A DNA stretch of 64,000 nucleotides. It comes from Cystobasidium ongulense (lineage: Eukaryota; Basidiomycota; Cystobasidiomycetes; Cystobasidiales; Cystobasidiaceae). This document shows positions 11,662 through 21,842 of this stretch, piece after piece; the first letter of the stretch is position 1, and every line of letters begins with the position of its first letter. A program made the translations under genes and the position numbers. Where the stretch lies: positions 496,001 to 560,000 of the forward strand of contig BQUP01000001.1 in the NCBI GenBank assembly GCA_022835595.1, read 5' to 3'. The notes under the pieces were generated by a model that did no database searches, was not told the DNA's origin, and saw only the letters and a list, made by a program, of their open reading frames with translations.

Positions 11662-14395
11662 TTATTTCTTCGCATCTGCTGCCTTGACTGCTTTAACGAT
11701 AACGTCAATCACCGAGGGGTCGGCAATTGTTGAAGTATCGCCAAGTTGATCTTCTTCACCAGCTGAGATCTTGCGCAGAGCACGTCGAACGATTTTGCCC
11801 GATCTAGAGATAGCATTATTAGTATAAGTAATGGTAGGGTACTCCACGAAGACGGTTGACTCACCTCGTCTTTGGTAGTCTGTTCAAGCACGAAGGAAGG
11901 ATCGCAGATAGAATATACGTTAGCTCACTTCCAAAAGAGATAGCCCAAGAAGGTAAACTTACTCAGGAATGACGACAATCTTCTTTGGTGCGGCAAAAGG
12001 ACCGATATTCTTTCTGACTTGCATAGTAAGTTCTTTGAGTAAAGTAGCTTCATCCGTGGTGTTTTCGCCTTTAAGGCAAACGAAAGCGCAAATAGCTTGA
12101 CCAGTCATTTCATCTGCTACTCCGACTACGGCGGTTTCAGCAACGCCTGGATGTTGAATGAGAGCAGATTCAATTTCCGCTGTTGATAATCTATGCCCTG
12201 AAACGTTGATGACATCGTCTACTCTTCCTCTGATCCAGATATAGCCATCGTGATCTCTGCCTGCTCCATCTCCAGTAAAGTAGAATCCCTTGTATGGACT
12301 CATATAAGTCTCTTGGAAACGAGCATGATCGCCGTAAATGGTTCTAGCGATAGAAGGCCAAGGTTTCCTGATAGCTAGCACACCTTCTACATCCGGGCCT
12401 TTAAGCTCTTCACCGGTGGTAGGGTCTAGAATAACAGGATCGATACCAAAGAACGGAAGTGTCGCAGAGCCTGGCTTTGTCTTGGTAGCACCTGGCAGAG
12501 GAGCGATGATAATACTGCCGGTCTCGGTCTGCCAGTAGGTATCTACAACGGCAGCTTCGAGCTGTCCAACATGTTCATGGTACCAGTTCCAAGCTTCAGG
12601 ATTGATAGGTTCACCGACTGATCCGATGGTTCTCAGAGTAGAGAGATCATGTCCTTTGACGTGCTCTTCACCCAATCTTCGTAGCAGTCGAATAGCAGTA
12701 GGAGCAGTGTAGAACTGGGTGATCTTGTGCTTGGCGACTGACTCCCAGTATCGTGAAGGAGTGGGGTAGACTGGTGTGCTTTCGAAGATGGTAGTGGTGA
12801 CACCGTTCATGAGAGGTCCGTAGATGATGTAGGTGTGTCCAGTGATCCAACCTACATCGGCCATGCAAGCGAATTTATCATCTGGGTGTACGTCGAATAC
12901 ATACTTCAAGGTGGTCGCGGCGCCAAGCAGGTAGCCGGCGGTAGTATGTACCACACCCTTTGGTTTACCGGTCGAACCAGAAGTGTATAGAATGAAAAGA
13001 GGATGCTCGGACGGAACAGACTCGGGAGGGCAATAAGGTACTTGCTTAGCAGCTTCCTCGTGCCACCATCTATCACGACCCTCCTGCATAGGTACCTGAG
13101 CACCAGTCCGTCTGAGAACGAGTACATGTTCCGTGACTGGAGCTTCCTTGAGAGCTGCATCTACAATAGTCTTTGTGGCGATAGTCTTGCCTCCTCGTTT
13201 GGCTTCGTCTGTCGTGATGAGGACCTTGGCTCCACAATCGTTGATTCTGTCTCGTAGTGATTCGGATGAGAAACCAGCAAAGACGACGGAGTGGATAGCT
13301 CCGAGACGAGCGCAGGCTAGGAAGGCGACTGCAGCTTCGGGTACCATGGGCAGGTAGATTGCGACGGCCTGTCATGACAAGGGGATGGGAGGGGATGGGC
13401 GAAGAGTCAGTGCTGGTCTGGTATCAAGCATTCAGGCGACGGAGAACGAGTCGACTTACATCACCCTTCTTGACACCAAGGGACTTGAGTACATTGGCGA
13501 CTCGGCATACTTCCTGGAGGAGCTGGTTGTACGAGAGTTCGACGTGAGTGTTGGGTTCGTCTGCTTCCCAGATGATGGCGGTCTGAGATGACAATCCGAT
13601 GATTCATCGGAGGTATCGGAAAAGCAGGATTCGAAAAGAGATGGCGGCGGCGGAGAGGTGATCGGGAGAGGGAAAGAGTAACGAAGAAATGGAAGATTGA
13701 GGGGGAAAGTCAGCGAATGCAAGGGCGGTCAGTGACAGGGTGCGCACCTTGTTAGGATGCTTGTAAGCCCATCTGTCGACGCAGTTGTAGGAAGCGTTGA
13801 GAGCTGCAAGTATGGGTAGCGGAGAAGCAGGGAGGAAGGCCGCAGGGAGAGGCAAAGATGGGATGGAGAGGGAGAGGGAGAGTAAGAGTGAGTGAGGGTG
13901 GTCAGGCATGCGTCAGTATACACTCTTGTCTAGTTTCCAAAAGCACCTCGTCCATCCACCCAGCAAGCAGCCGCCCGTCACTCCGGCTCCGGCGGGGCTG
14001 TCTGTATCCGAGGCCGAACGAAGCCAGGCCAGCGATGAGATGGAGACTCACTGCCCTCGGGGAACCACTGGATGTCGCCATCCTCGAATCCACCATGCAT
14101 GACAGTCTTGTAGGGCCTGTCGAAGGAGAGGTGGTCCTTTGCCATCTTGTCCCAGAAAATGTCCGGGTGCTGGATCGACTGCTTGTGCATGGCCTCGTAG
14201 GCTGCCGTGTTGACATGGGGCTTGATGTACTCGTCGAGCAGGCCGTTGGTGCGCTTTGCTATTTCGCTGCGAGGGTGTCATCCAGTCAGTCAGTCTGTGA
14301 TGCATGTGCCAATACACTGTCGACGCCTCCCGCCAATAAAGCACCCACTGAATGACATGGGCGAGGCCGGTCTCCTCCTTCTGCTGGTTGGCCAT
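11662..14395 (-). CDS. ACS1: Acetyl-CoA synthetase (AMP-forming)
   Basis: Seven exons in coding order: 14349-14395, 14052-14266, 13748-13803, 13460-13582, 11963-13368, 11865-11879, 11662-11803, giving 667 residues, normal for the family. It makes acetyl-CoA from acetate, ATP and CoA in cytosol or nucleus. The N-terminal helices include [10 protein letters not shown]. The AMP-binding P-loop [11 protein letters not shown] lies at residues 275-285. The C-terminal A10 motif is LPKTRSGKI with Lys624, which is catalytic in the first half-reaction and is the usual acetylation site. Exon 6 is only 15 nt and supplies the residues ELPKTR before SGK across its two borders. The second intron from the start codon side is long for this window (248 nt). 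A TATATCATATAAA-like stretch at about 14594-14618 on the minus strand may be the promoter core. Confidence 0.95.
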
Positions 14396-16246
14396 GCTGG
14401 AGGGTGCGCAAGTGGGTGGTGGATGGTGTAGACTGGTGCTCGCGGGTGGACAGGCAAGTGGAACGGAAGCAAGAAGAGCTCCATCCTGTCTTGCTTGCCT
14501 CGTGTCGTTCTTCTCCGCGGGGATGCAAGAACCCGGCAGACAGAGGCAAGCACCCGATCAGTCTCCGCCAGGCCCAGCCAAGGTGCACGCTGCAGCATTT
14601 ATATGATATAGTGTAGTGTAGGGTAGTGTAGGGCACTGCATCTATCCTGCAGTAGTTACTACTTCCTGCATGTGTCTGTGATGGTGTGGCCTCTCCCACC
14701 GCCACACCCTGGAAAGCACTCTCTTTCTTCCATGGGAAATAGACTACTAAATACGGTCCCATAGACTGTTGTTATTGCTCCTCACTCCTACGCACACCCC
14801 GGTCCATTATCGCACTCGGAACACTGCCAGCAACGACGTGTGGGCCTTCCCGGAGCCCCGCGGACCAGCTGGCAATTATTCCCTCCCTTCCGGACTTATG
14901 CTGATCGAACATGTAGCCAGTATTTACATACTTGGTGCATTGTATAATTTAATAGCACAGCCTGGAAAGCTTTACTTTTGATTTCAAGATTCCCTACTCC
15001 TCTCTTCGATGTCAGTGCGATCCTGAAGATGCCAAACTGTTGTCATGTAATTTCAAAATCACAGGCAAAGGCAAAGACTGCGCACCTCCAGCCGCTTTCC
15101 CAGTATCCGGCCTGGTACGGTAGCCCTGCTTCCACCGGTTCCTATTGCAAGAACAACGTATGGTCGTCACTTATTGGAGACAGTTACAGTGCTCTACATG
15201 CTTTTTCCCCTGCTCAGTAATTGATCCCTTCTAACACGACCCCCGTGGATATCCTCGACGAAGCTCATTTGGTATCTAATAAGCGGAACAGATTTGTGCG
15301 TTCTTTGGCAAGACAGATTTGACAAATGCTCGTCAAACACCTCCGCTGCTCTTCACCTAATCAAGCTTGTGTGGCCTGCGAAGTGGGTTGCTGTTCATAG
15401 GCTGCAGTCTGGCTGACATGGTGATTAGTGCGCCGTATGTACCTCTGAGAAGTGCGGGTCTGCGTTTTCCCTACGCCATGGCAAACCTTGCTATAGTTTC
15501 CGATGCCTGGCTCAACGTGCGTGTCCTTTACCAAGTCGCATACATGTGGCGTGCCCGGCTTCGACAAGGTACCTATTCATTCAGAATTTCAGGACTTCTG
15601 CCATACCTCCTCCCTGGTGGTGGCTGTAAGAGGCATATCACAGCACAGCAGGCGAAGATTTTGAGATACAGTAAGAGTATGGGTTGATATGGATGAGCGC
15701 CTGCGAGTCTTCTATTCAGATGGAGTCGTTGTCACTATAGAGGGATGCGACAGGCGCTACGAAACTGAAATGAGAAGCGAATTCATTCGGTACTCTACCG
15801 TATCTACCGTACACCCCCGAATTTTCCAAGGTAGTCTGCAAACTCCTCACAACACATACTTATACGCTGTCCGTAGTGTCGTATTAATTACGCTCAAGTC
15901 ACGTGTAGCCGAGAAGCTCAGTCACTTCGCAAGGAAGAGCTGTCACCTTTTTTGTAATTGTACGCGCCTCGTAGCGACAGCTCGGGCATCTTGTAGTACA
16001 TCTAACAAAAAAGCAGTCCTTCTCCGAGCCTTGGGAAAGGCCGAACCTGTCAACACTGGAAAATATGGCCTTGAATGAGTGAGCAATGTCACCGGCTATC
16101 GACGATGTCAAAGCCGGTCAGGCACACCGCGGCGACTTGGTAAGATAATATTAATGCTTGGGGATTTGTACAAGTAATTATAATAAAATTGATAGTGAAG
16201 CCACACTGCTCTTTGCTTTACTTCATCATATTCATCACAAGCAAAC
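14396..16246. other. Long divergent intergenic region between ACS and alkenal reductase
   Basis: The region carries both 5' flanks. It contains the simple repeat GTAGTGTAGGGTAGTGTAGG near 14612 and two tight copies of TACCGTA at 15796-15802 and 15805-15811. Frames of about 60-130 codons occur on both strands but lack splice sites, domains or a consistent strand. I found no tRNA. Confidence 0.45.
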
Positions 16247-17576
16247 ATGTCCACCTACAACCGTATCGTGCTCGCTGAAAGGCCAGAAACGGATATCGAT
16301 GACAAGACTTTCAAGATGGAGACGGCTCCAATGCCTGACAAGGAGAGCCTGAAGGATGACCAGGTCTTGGTCAAGGTTGAGCATTTGTCGCTGGATCCAG
16401 GTAAGCCGTAGAATCCGTCTATTCCATCCGCAAAGCCCCCATATTGATGCGTGTTGACGTCCCTCAGCCATGCGTGGGTGGCTGCGTGATGCTCGGTCAT
16501 ACCTCCCACCTGTCCAGATTGGCGAAGTCATGCGAGCAGGCGGGCTAGGTCAAGTAGCTGCAGTCGGCCCAAGTGTGCAGTCTCTCAAAGTTGGCGATAA
16601 AGTCGAAGGCATAGTCGGTGGGTCCATCCTTGCGCCAACCACGACCTTGACGGGTTTGGGGATGTACTGACACACACCACCAAACACAACAGGATGGCAA
16701 GAATATGCAGTGATTTCCGAAAAGCAACTCACAAAACGAGTACCTCCCAAAGGCGCTCAGTTGACCGACTATCTCGGTGTCTTGGGAATGCCAGGCCAGA
16801 CTGCTTACTGGGGTATCAATGATGTTGGTCAAATCAAGCCTGGGGAGACTGTAGTAGTATCAGGTGCAGCCGGTGCCGTCGGCAGCACGGTAAGCCAACT
16901 ATCTTTCAGACTAATACCCTGCCAATTCCCCCTTTGCATGGACTTAGCTGATGCCTCTTGGGTACTACTACAGGTCTGTCAAATCGCCAAACTCAGAGGC
17001 TGCAATGTCGTCGGTATTGCAGGAGGCAAGGAAAAGTGCGAATGGCTCGAGAATGATCTAGGTATCAAAGCCATTGATTACAAAGCTCCTAATTTCCATG
17101 ACGAGTTCAAGAAGATTGGGTACCTGGACGTTTATTGTGAGAAATTGTCCCCCAATCCTGCTTTTCCAGGAAAGATCATCTTACCGTATTTCTTACTTTT
17201 ATCCCTTACAGTCGACAATGTCGGTGGAGAAATGCTCGATTTCGCTCTTACACGTCTAAAGCAACACGCACGAATCGTACTCTGCGGAGCCATCTCAGAC
17301 TACAACAAAGTCAAGCCTAAAGGTCTCTCAAACTACCTTACACTCATCGCAATGCGAGGTCGGCTACAAGGACTCATTGTATTCGATTACAAAGAGAGAT
17401 ATGGAGAGGCTGAAAAGGAGATGGCTCAATGGATTGCAGAAGGAAAACTAAAGAGAAGAGAGACTGTTTTATACGGTCTAGAGAACTGCGTAAAAGGTCT
17501 TCAGGGAATCTTCAAGGGTGCAAACACAGGAAAGATGCTTATCACATTGAACAAAGATTCAAAGGCTCGGATCTAG
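16247..17576 (+). CDS. NADP-dependent alkenal/ketone reductase, MDR family
   Basis: Five exons: 16247-16400, 16468-16617, 16693-16889, 16974-17136, 17212-17576 (342 residues, the usual size). It belongs to the leukotriene B4 12-hydroxydehydrogenase/prostaglandin reductase branch of the zinc-independent medium-chain reductases, which reduce alpha,beta-unsaturated aldehydes and ketones with NADPH. Seen in the sequence: SLDPAMRGW near residue 50, the substrate-side DYLGVLGMPGQTAYWG, and the nucleotide-binding glycine motif SGAAGAVGS. Then come GIAGGKEKCEW, the DNVGGE motif and the NYLTLIAMRG segment. Zinc ligands of alcohol dehydrogenases are absent, as expected. A role in detoxifying lipid-peroxidation products is inferred from the family. 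Confidence 0.92.
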
Positions 17577-18692
17577 ATATAAAACATGTAAAGATCCGCA
17601 TCATAATAATGATAAAAACATTGTAATCAAAGGTGCAAGTCTCCAACATCCGCATAGAACAAAATCGCACATCAAATTGTATGTTTTGAGAGGGAAAAAA
17701 CTAGGACTAGCATGTGTTTGTCCTTTTATTTCTTTGCACAATTTATAAAAAGGCATGTCAACATTTAAATGATTCAGAGGGAAAGAGAGAGGACCCTTTC
17801 GTGTATTAGGTGGTACCTTCTTTCACCACCCCCCTGAATCATTTCTATAATAACAATAAGAGACGGAAGGTTAACCATGCTTTTCATAATGTTTTGGTTT
17901 CGCGATATGTTTCTGACTCTAAACTTGTCACCTTTTTCCATCTACTTTTCGAGGTGCATTCGAGGTGCATTGGTCTGAGAGCCCGACGATCTGGGAATGT
18001 TGAGAGACAGCTTTGCGGGTTGGGGTTTGGCCTGATACAATGACATGGAATGGTGGAAATGTGCTACGGATATACCATTCCGGTCGAACATTCCATCGTG
18101 TGTGTGTGTATGGAAATCCTCAGCCAAAGGAAATCCGTGTTTGTAGCGTGCCCTCCGTGGAAAGCTCGCATTACTGATTGGGTGTTGAAGGGAAAGGGCT
18201 TCCAGGTAGGCGTGTATATTCCCGGAAATGCCTCTACTTTGTATAGAGGGATAAGTGATTGGTTTGAACCCCTAACAGATCGACGCAAAGTACAGAAACT
18301 ACTTTTGGACCGGAACTGATAGGATAAGGAAAGGTAGGGTATCGACAAATAGGGTTATAACACAGAACAAACTACCACAAGCTTTGAAAGCTAAAATTTG
18401 TAAGGAAAAATAGTTGTTTTCAACAATAATGATGAAAGCGAAATAGAAAAGGTGGAGGGGGGGAGGGGGGGGGGGGATGGTGTTAACAAAATAGGCCCAA
18501 ATACAAATAATGTGAAAGTCAGATCCGTTTTCACCGCGTAGCAAGTTTGGAGCGTGTATATTCAAAAGCTGTGCGATGGTGATAGACTGACTCGAAGGGA
18601 AATTTATCATTTTCGTAATACTCTTGAAGGAGTGGAAGAGTAGGATGGAAGGACCGAGGCGCCTTGTGTGCAATGTCTGCGCTTGATCGTGC
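17577..18692. other. Convergent intergenic, A/T-rich
   Basis: Between the 3' ends of the reductase (+) and the bZIP gene (-). It is A/T-rich near the reductase end and contains the purine run listed separately. No coding sequence supported. Confidence 0.5.
18457..18476. repeat. Poly-G tract
   Basis: Seven G, one A, then twelve G on the + strand. It lies in the 3' flank of the bZIP gene, so its transcript would carry a C-tract. Confidence 0.9.
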
Positions 18693-21600
18693 TTACGCTA
18701 GTACCGAACCGGTACTATTGGCATGTAGCGCATTGCTAGGATACCCAGCAAGGAAGTCGGCGAATGCGGCCGATGTCCCAAGATTCGAGCTCAGATTTTT
18801 TGATGAGAAATAGTCTTGCGAAGGGGCCATTAGGCGAGTATCAAGCGCGGGAGAGGGAGTAGGAGGTGCGCTAGCGGGTCTAATAGGTATATCTTGAATT
18901 GAAAGACCAAATGTATTTGGTAATCCAGGAGACATATTGTATCCCGTTGTGGCATTGTTGTTACTATTCGACGATGATGAGCCACCACCCAGCATTCCGC
19001 CAGAGGAAAAGATACCACCAGGAGTGAAAAGTAAACCAGCTCCAAAACCCGGCGTTTGACCTCCATTGCCTATTTTGCCCATTGCACCATTGAACAAATC
19101 TGCAAAGTTAGGTGTAGCAAGTCCGAATGTAGCTCCTGCTGATCCAGGTCTATTGATATCTCCAACCGTACCAAGCTGACTATTATTATTTTGCGAAGGC
19201 AATTGACCATGTTGATTGTGCGGATTCAATCCAGCGAGTAAGTTTTGAGGTTGTAAAGAAGCAGGAGACAGGTTTAATTTATGAGGTGCTCTTTGTTGCG
19301 GACCCGATAATTGGTGATGCTGTTGACCCAGACCACCAAGCTGAGGTTGTGAGGCTTGTACATTCATGCCATGAAGTGCAGGAGGAGCGAGTGTAGGTCC
19401 TCCACTGATATTAGAGCGTACACCAAGAGGTTGAGGTTGAGTTTGAATATGCACTGGAGGATGACGAGGAGGAGCGTTATTGACATCTGGAGCTGAAGAA
19501 GAGTGAGGGTGAGGTGAAGCATGCGTCTGCACGATAGCCGGAGGATGAGACATGTATGACATATTCTGCTGGTAACCCTGTTGATATTGAGGCTGCTCTT
19601 GCTGTTGCATCATCGATGTAGTGTGACTAGGTTGCTGCTGTTGTCGCCAGTCTGGCAGTTGTTGCTGCTGATGGGGCTGCTGAGGTATCGAAGCAGGAGT
19701 AGCGGAAGGTTGATTCTGAGCTTGCTGCTGCTGAAGTTGATGATTTCCGACGGCACCAGAAGGAGGAGCAGCAGCGCCCGCAGCCGTACAACCCGATCTC
19801 TCATGAAAAGAAAGAGTATGTCTCAAAGCGAAAAGCTCCTTTCGTAAGGTATCAATTTCAGATGCTAATGATTGATTTTCAGTTTGTAATCTAGCAGCGT
19901 GAGTTTCCAGGTTATTGATCCATTCCTTCTTCTTTTGTCGGGATCGGCAAGCAGCTGGTAGCAAACCGATGTCAGCGAATTTTGGTTTTGGTCGACGGAT
20001 GCAATTGCGAAGTGAGACTCGAAGCTCACCTTGTCTATTCCTTTCCAAGAATGCCTTTCGTTTGTGTTCATCATCACCATCCTCGTCATCATCACCCGCA
20101 CCATCTCCATTAGGAACACCACTTCCACCGAATCCATCACCAGAATAACCACCGCCATTATTATCAATATAAGACGAAGTATTTCCTCCCTTTTTACCAG
20201 AAGTAGAACCAGTAACAGAAGTAGCTCTATCTTCATTATTAGATTGTTGATTCTTTTTTCCTTTCTTGCTAGTCGTCGTAGTTGCTGCATGAGTTACTTT
20301 TTGAGCAACTCTAGTACCTCCTTGTCCGGCACTTGTTGTCGATAAAAGGACAGTATTGTAGTTTGCAGGGTCTAAAGCTCCTGTAGAAAAGTTCCCAAAT
20401 GAAGAATCATACATATTTGAATCTTCTTCTTGCTTCACAATTGAAACTCCTTCATTAAGTTCAGTAGTATTTCCAGAAGCAGGAGCTGTACTTCCTCTTC
20501 TATTATGATTGTTAGAACGGGTAGATCTAGAAGATCTAGCTGGTCCACGTCCATTCGCATACGGTATAGGACTATTATTGCCGCTCTTAGTGTTACTGCC
20601 TGTTACCGGCTGCTGCTGCTGCTGCTGCTCAAGAGATCCTTGTCTTGCAGATTGGGGAGGCTGAGATGCGACAGGAGATGCTGTTCTTTGCTGCTCCTGT
20701 TGCGCTTGCTGTAGTGTTTTCGGAGGCAAAATAACTGGCTGAGCCTGTTGTTGGTGTTGTTGCTGCGGCTGAGCCTGAGACACGTAGCCCGTATATCCAG
20801 CATAATGATGACCGCCCGGTTGATGTTGTGGCTGTTGTGTATTGAACGTAGCACTGTTCATTGGAGGGGGTACACTCTGAGTGAGAGTATTGCTTCGATG
20901 ATGTCCAGATTGTTGAAGTCCAGAGTACGCATCTTGCTGATGGGAGCTTACAGAAACAGCACTCGCATTACCGAATATACCATTGGGTGCTAATTTAGCA
21001 GCTTCAAGCTGTTCAGGAGGGATTGACATTTTCCTCTCTTGATTGCCGGCAGGATTAAAGTGGGCAATGGCACCGCTAGTCGCATTATGAGGTAAAATAG
21101 CATGTTGGAGAGAAGGAGTTGGAATCATAGAAGAAGAGGCTGGAGAACCAGAGTCTGGTGAAGCGTTCATATTGAGAGTCATGCTTGGAGAGGGAGCATA
21201 TACTGATGTTCCTGATTCAGTGGTAGATGATAGATCCGACGAAGAAGGGTTTGACATGTTCAACTCGTCAAGTTTGGGTCTTTTCCAGGATGGAAGTGGA
21301 TGACCAGATTCATCTAGAGGGAGGGCTCTAGAAGATGCATCGTTCTGTAAAGATGAGAGAGAGGCAGTTTGAAAAGGCCTCTTCAAGCTTGATACCGAAG
21401 AAGAAAGGCTTGTATTTCCTCCGGCATTTTCAGTATCTTCTCCATCATCTTGGGATGAAGATTTGGATTGACCCTCCTTACTAGAAGCGTTGATTGTGCT
21501 TTTACCGTTACCATCCTTTGTACCTGCAGCAGCATTGATTGGAGCGAGGAGATGTTCGTTGTGTTTAGGGAAAAAGGACAGTTCAAAAGGGTTTAGTTCT

Positions 21601-21842
21601 TTGCTTGGGGAATAGGCTTTAGGACTATGCTTGAAATTTGCAGTCGTAGGGGTGTTGCTTGTGCCTTGACCATTAGCAGCAGCTAACGAACCCCAAAAGG
21701 GCGAGCCGAATGCGGTTCCAGGTGTAGTGTTGCCTCCTCCCGGTGTGCTATTGAAAGTCAACCATTTCGAAGGGGTGTCTGTGTCGGGGTCGCCGAGGAA
21801 CGAGAGGTCGGCGCCTGATCGCGTGCGCATGATGTGTACCAT
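18693..21842 (-). CDS. Atf/Sko1-type bZIP transcription factor
   Basis: Two exons, 20030-21842 and 18693-19954. The 75-nt intron (19955-20029) lies inside the basic region and is divisible by three, so the frame reads through it. Spliced length is about 1024 residues. Splicing restores the ATF/CREB basic region KAFLERNRQAACRSRQKKKE at about residues 592-611, followed by a leucine zipper to about residue 655. Near the N terminus, KELNPFELSF and the Ser/Thr-Pro-rich stretch before it resemble the Aft1 HRA region of Atf1/AtfA. The rest is Gln-, Pro- and Ser-rich, with several polyQ runs. Homologues are targets of the Hog1/Sty1 stress MAP kinase and bind CRE sites; that role is inferred here. A very long 5' flank suggests complex control. 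Confidence 0.9.
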   Translation of the reverse strand: MVHIMRTRSGADLSFLGDPDTDTPSKWLTFNSTPGGGNTTPGTAFGSPFWGSLAAANGQGTSNTPTTANFKHSPKAYSPSKELNPFELSFFPKHNEHLLAPINAAAGTKDGNGKSTINASSKEGQSKSSSQDDGEDTENAGGNTSLSSSVSSLKRPFQTASLSSLQNDASSRALPLDESGHPLPSWKRPKLDELNMSNPSSSDLSSTTESGTSVYAPSPSMTLNMNASPDSGSPASSSMIPTPSLQHAILPHNATSGAIAHFNPAGNQERKMSIPPEQLEAAKLAPNGIFGNASAVSVSSHQQDAYSGLQQSGHHRSNTLTQSVPPPMNSATFNTQQPQHQPGGHHYAGYTGYVSQAQPQQQHQQQAQPVILPPKTLQQAQQEQQRTASPVASQPPQSARQGSLEQQQQQQPVTGSNTKSGNNSPIPYANGRGPARSSRSTRSNNHNRRGSTAPASGNTTELNEGVSIVKQEEDSNMYDSSFGNFSTGALDPANYNTVLLSTTSAGQGGTRVAQKVTHAATTTTSKKGKKNQQSNNEDRATSVTGSTSGKKGGNTSSYIDNNGGGYSGDGFGGSGVPNGDGAGDDDEDGDDEHKRKAFLERNRQGELRVSLRNCIRRPKPKFADIGLLPAACRSRQKKKEWINNLETHAARLQTENQSLASEIDTLRKELFALRHTLSFHERSGCTAAGAAAPPSGAVGNHQLQQQQAQNQPSATPASIPQQPHQQQQLPDWRQQQQPSHTTSMMQQQEQPQYQQGYQQNMSYMSHPPAIVQTHASPHPHSSSAPDVNNAPPRHPPVHIQTQPQPLGVRSNISGGPTLAPPALHGMNVQASQPQLGGLGQQHHQLSGPQQRAPHKLNLSPASLQPQNLLAGLNPHNQHGQLPSQNNNSQLGTVGDINRPGSAGATFGLATPNFADLFNGAMGKIGNGGQTPGFGAGLLFTPGGIFSSGGMLGGGSSSSNSNNNATTGYNMSPGLPNTFGLSIQDIPIRPASAPPTPSPALDTRLMAPSQDYFSSKNLSSNLGTSAAFADFLAGYPSNALHANSTGSVLA

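Noticed and set aside
15361-15690. 106-codon plus-strand frame in the ACS-reductase intergenic region
   Set aside because: No domain, no splice signals, and equally long frames exist on the other strand.
18235-18310. Minus-strand GGTTCAAACC resembling a tRNA B box
   Set aside because: The flanking bases do not pair into a T arm or acceptor stem, and no A box lies at the right distance.
19955-20029. Continuous reading of the bZIP gene as a single 1049-residue exon
   Set aside because: It would put 25 foreign residues into the basic region; removing the 75-nt GT..AG intron restores the conserved bZIP.
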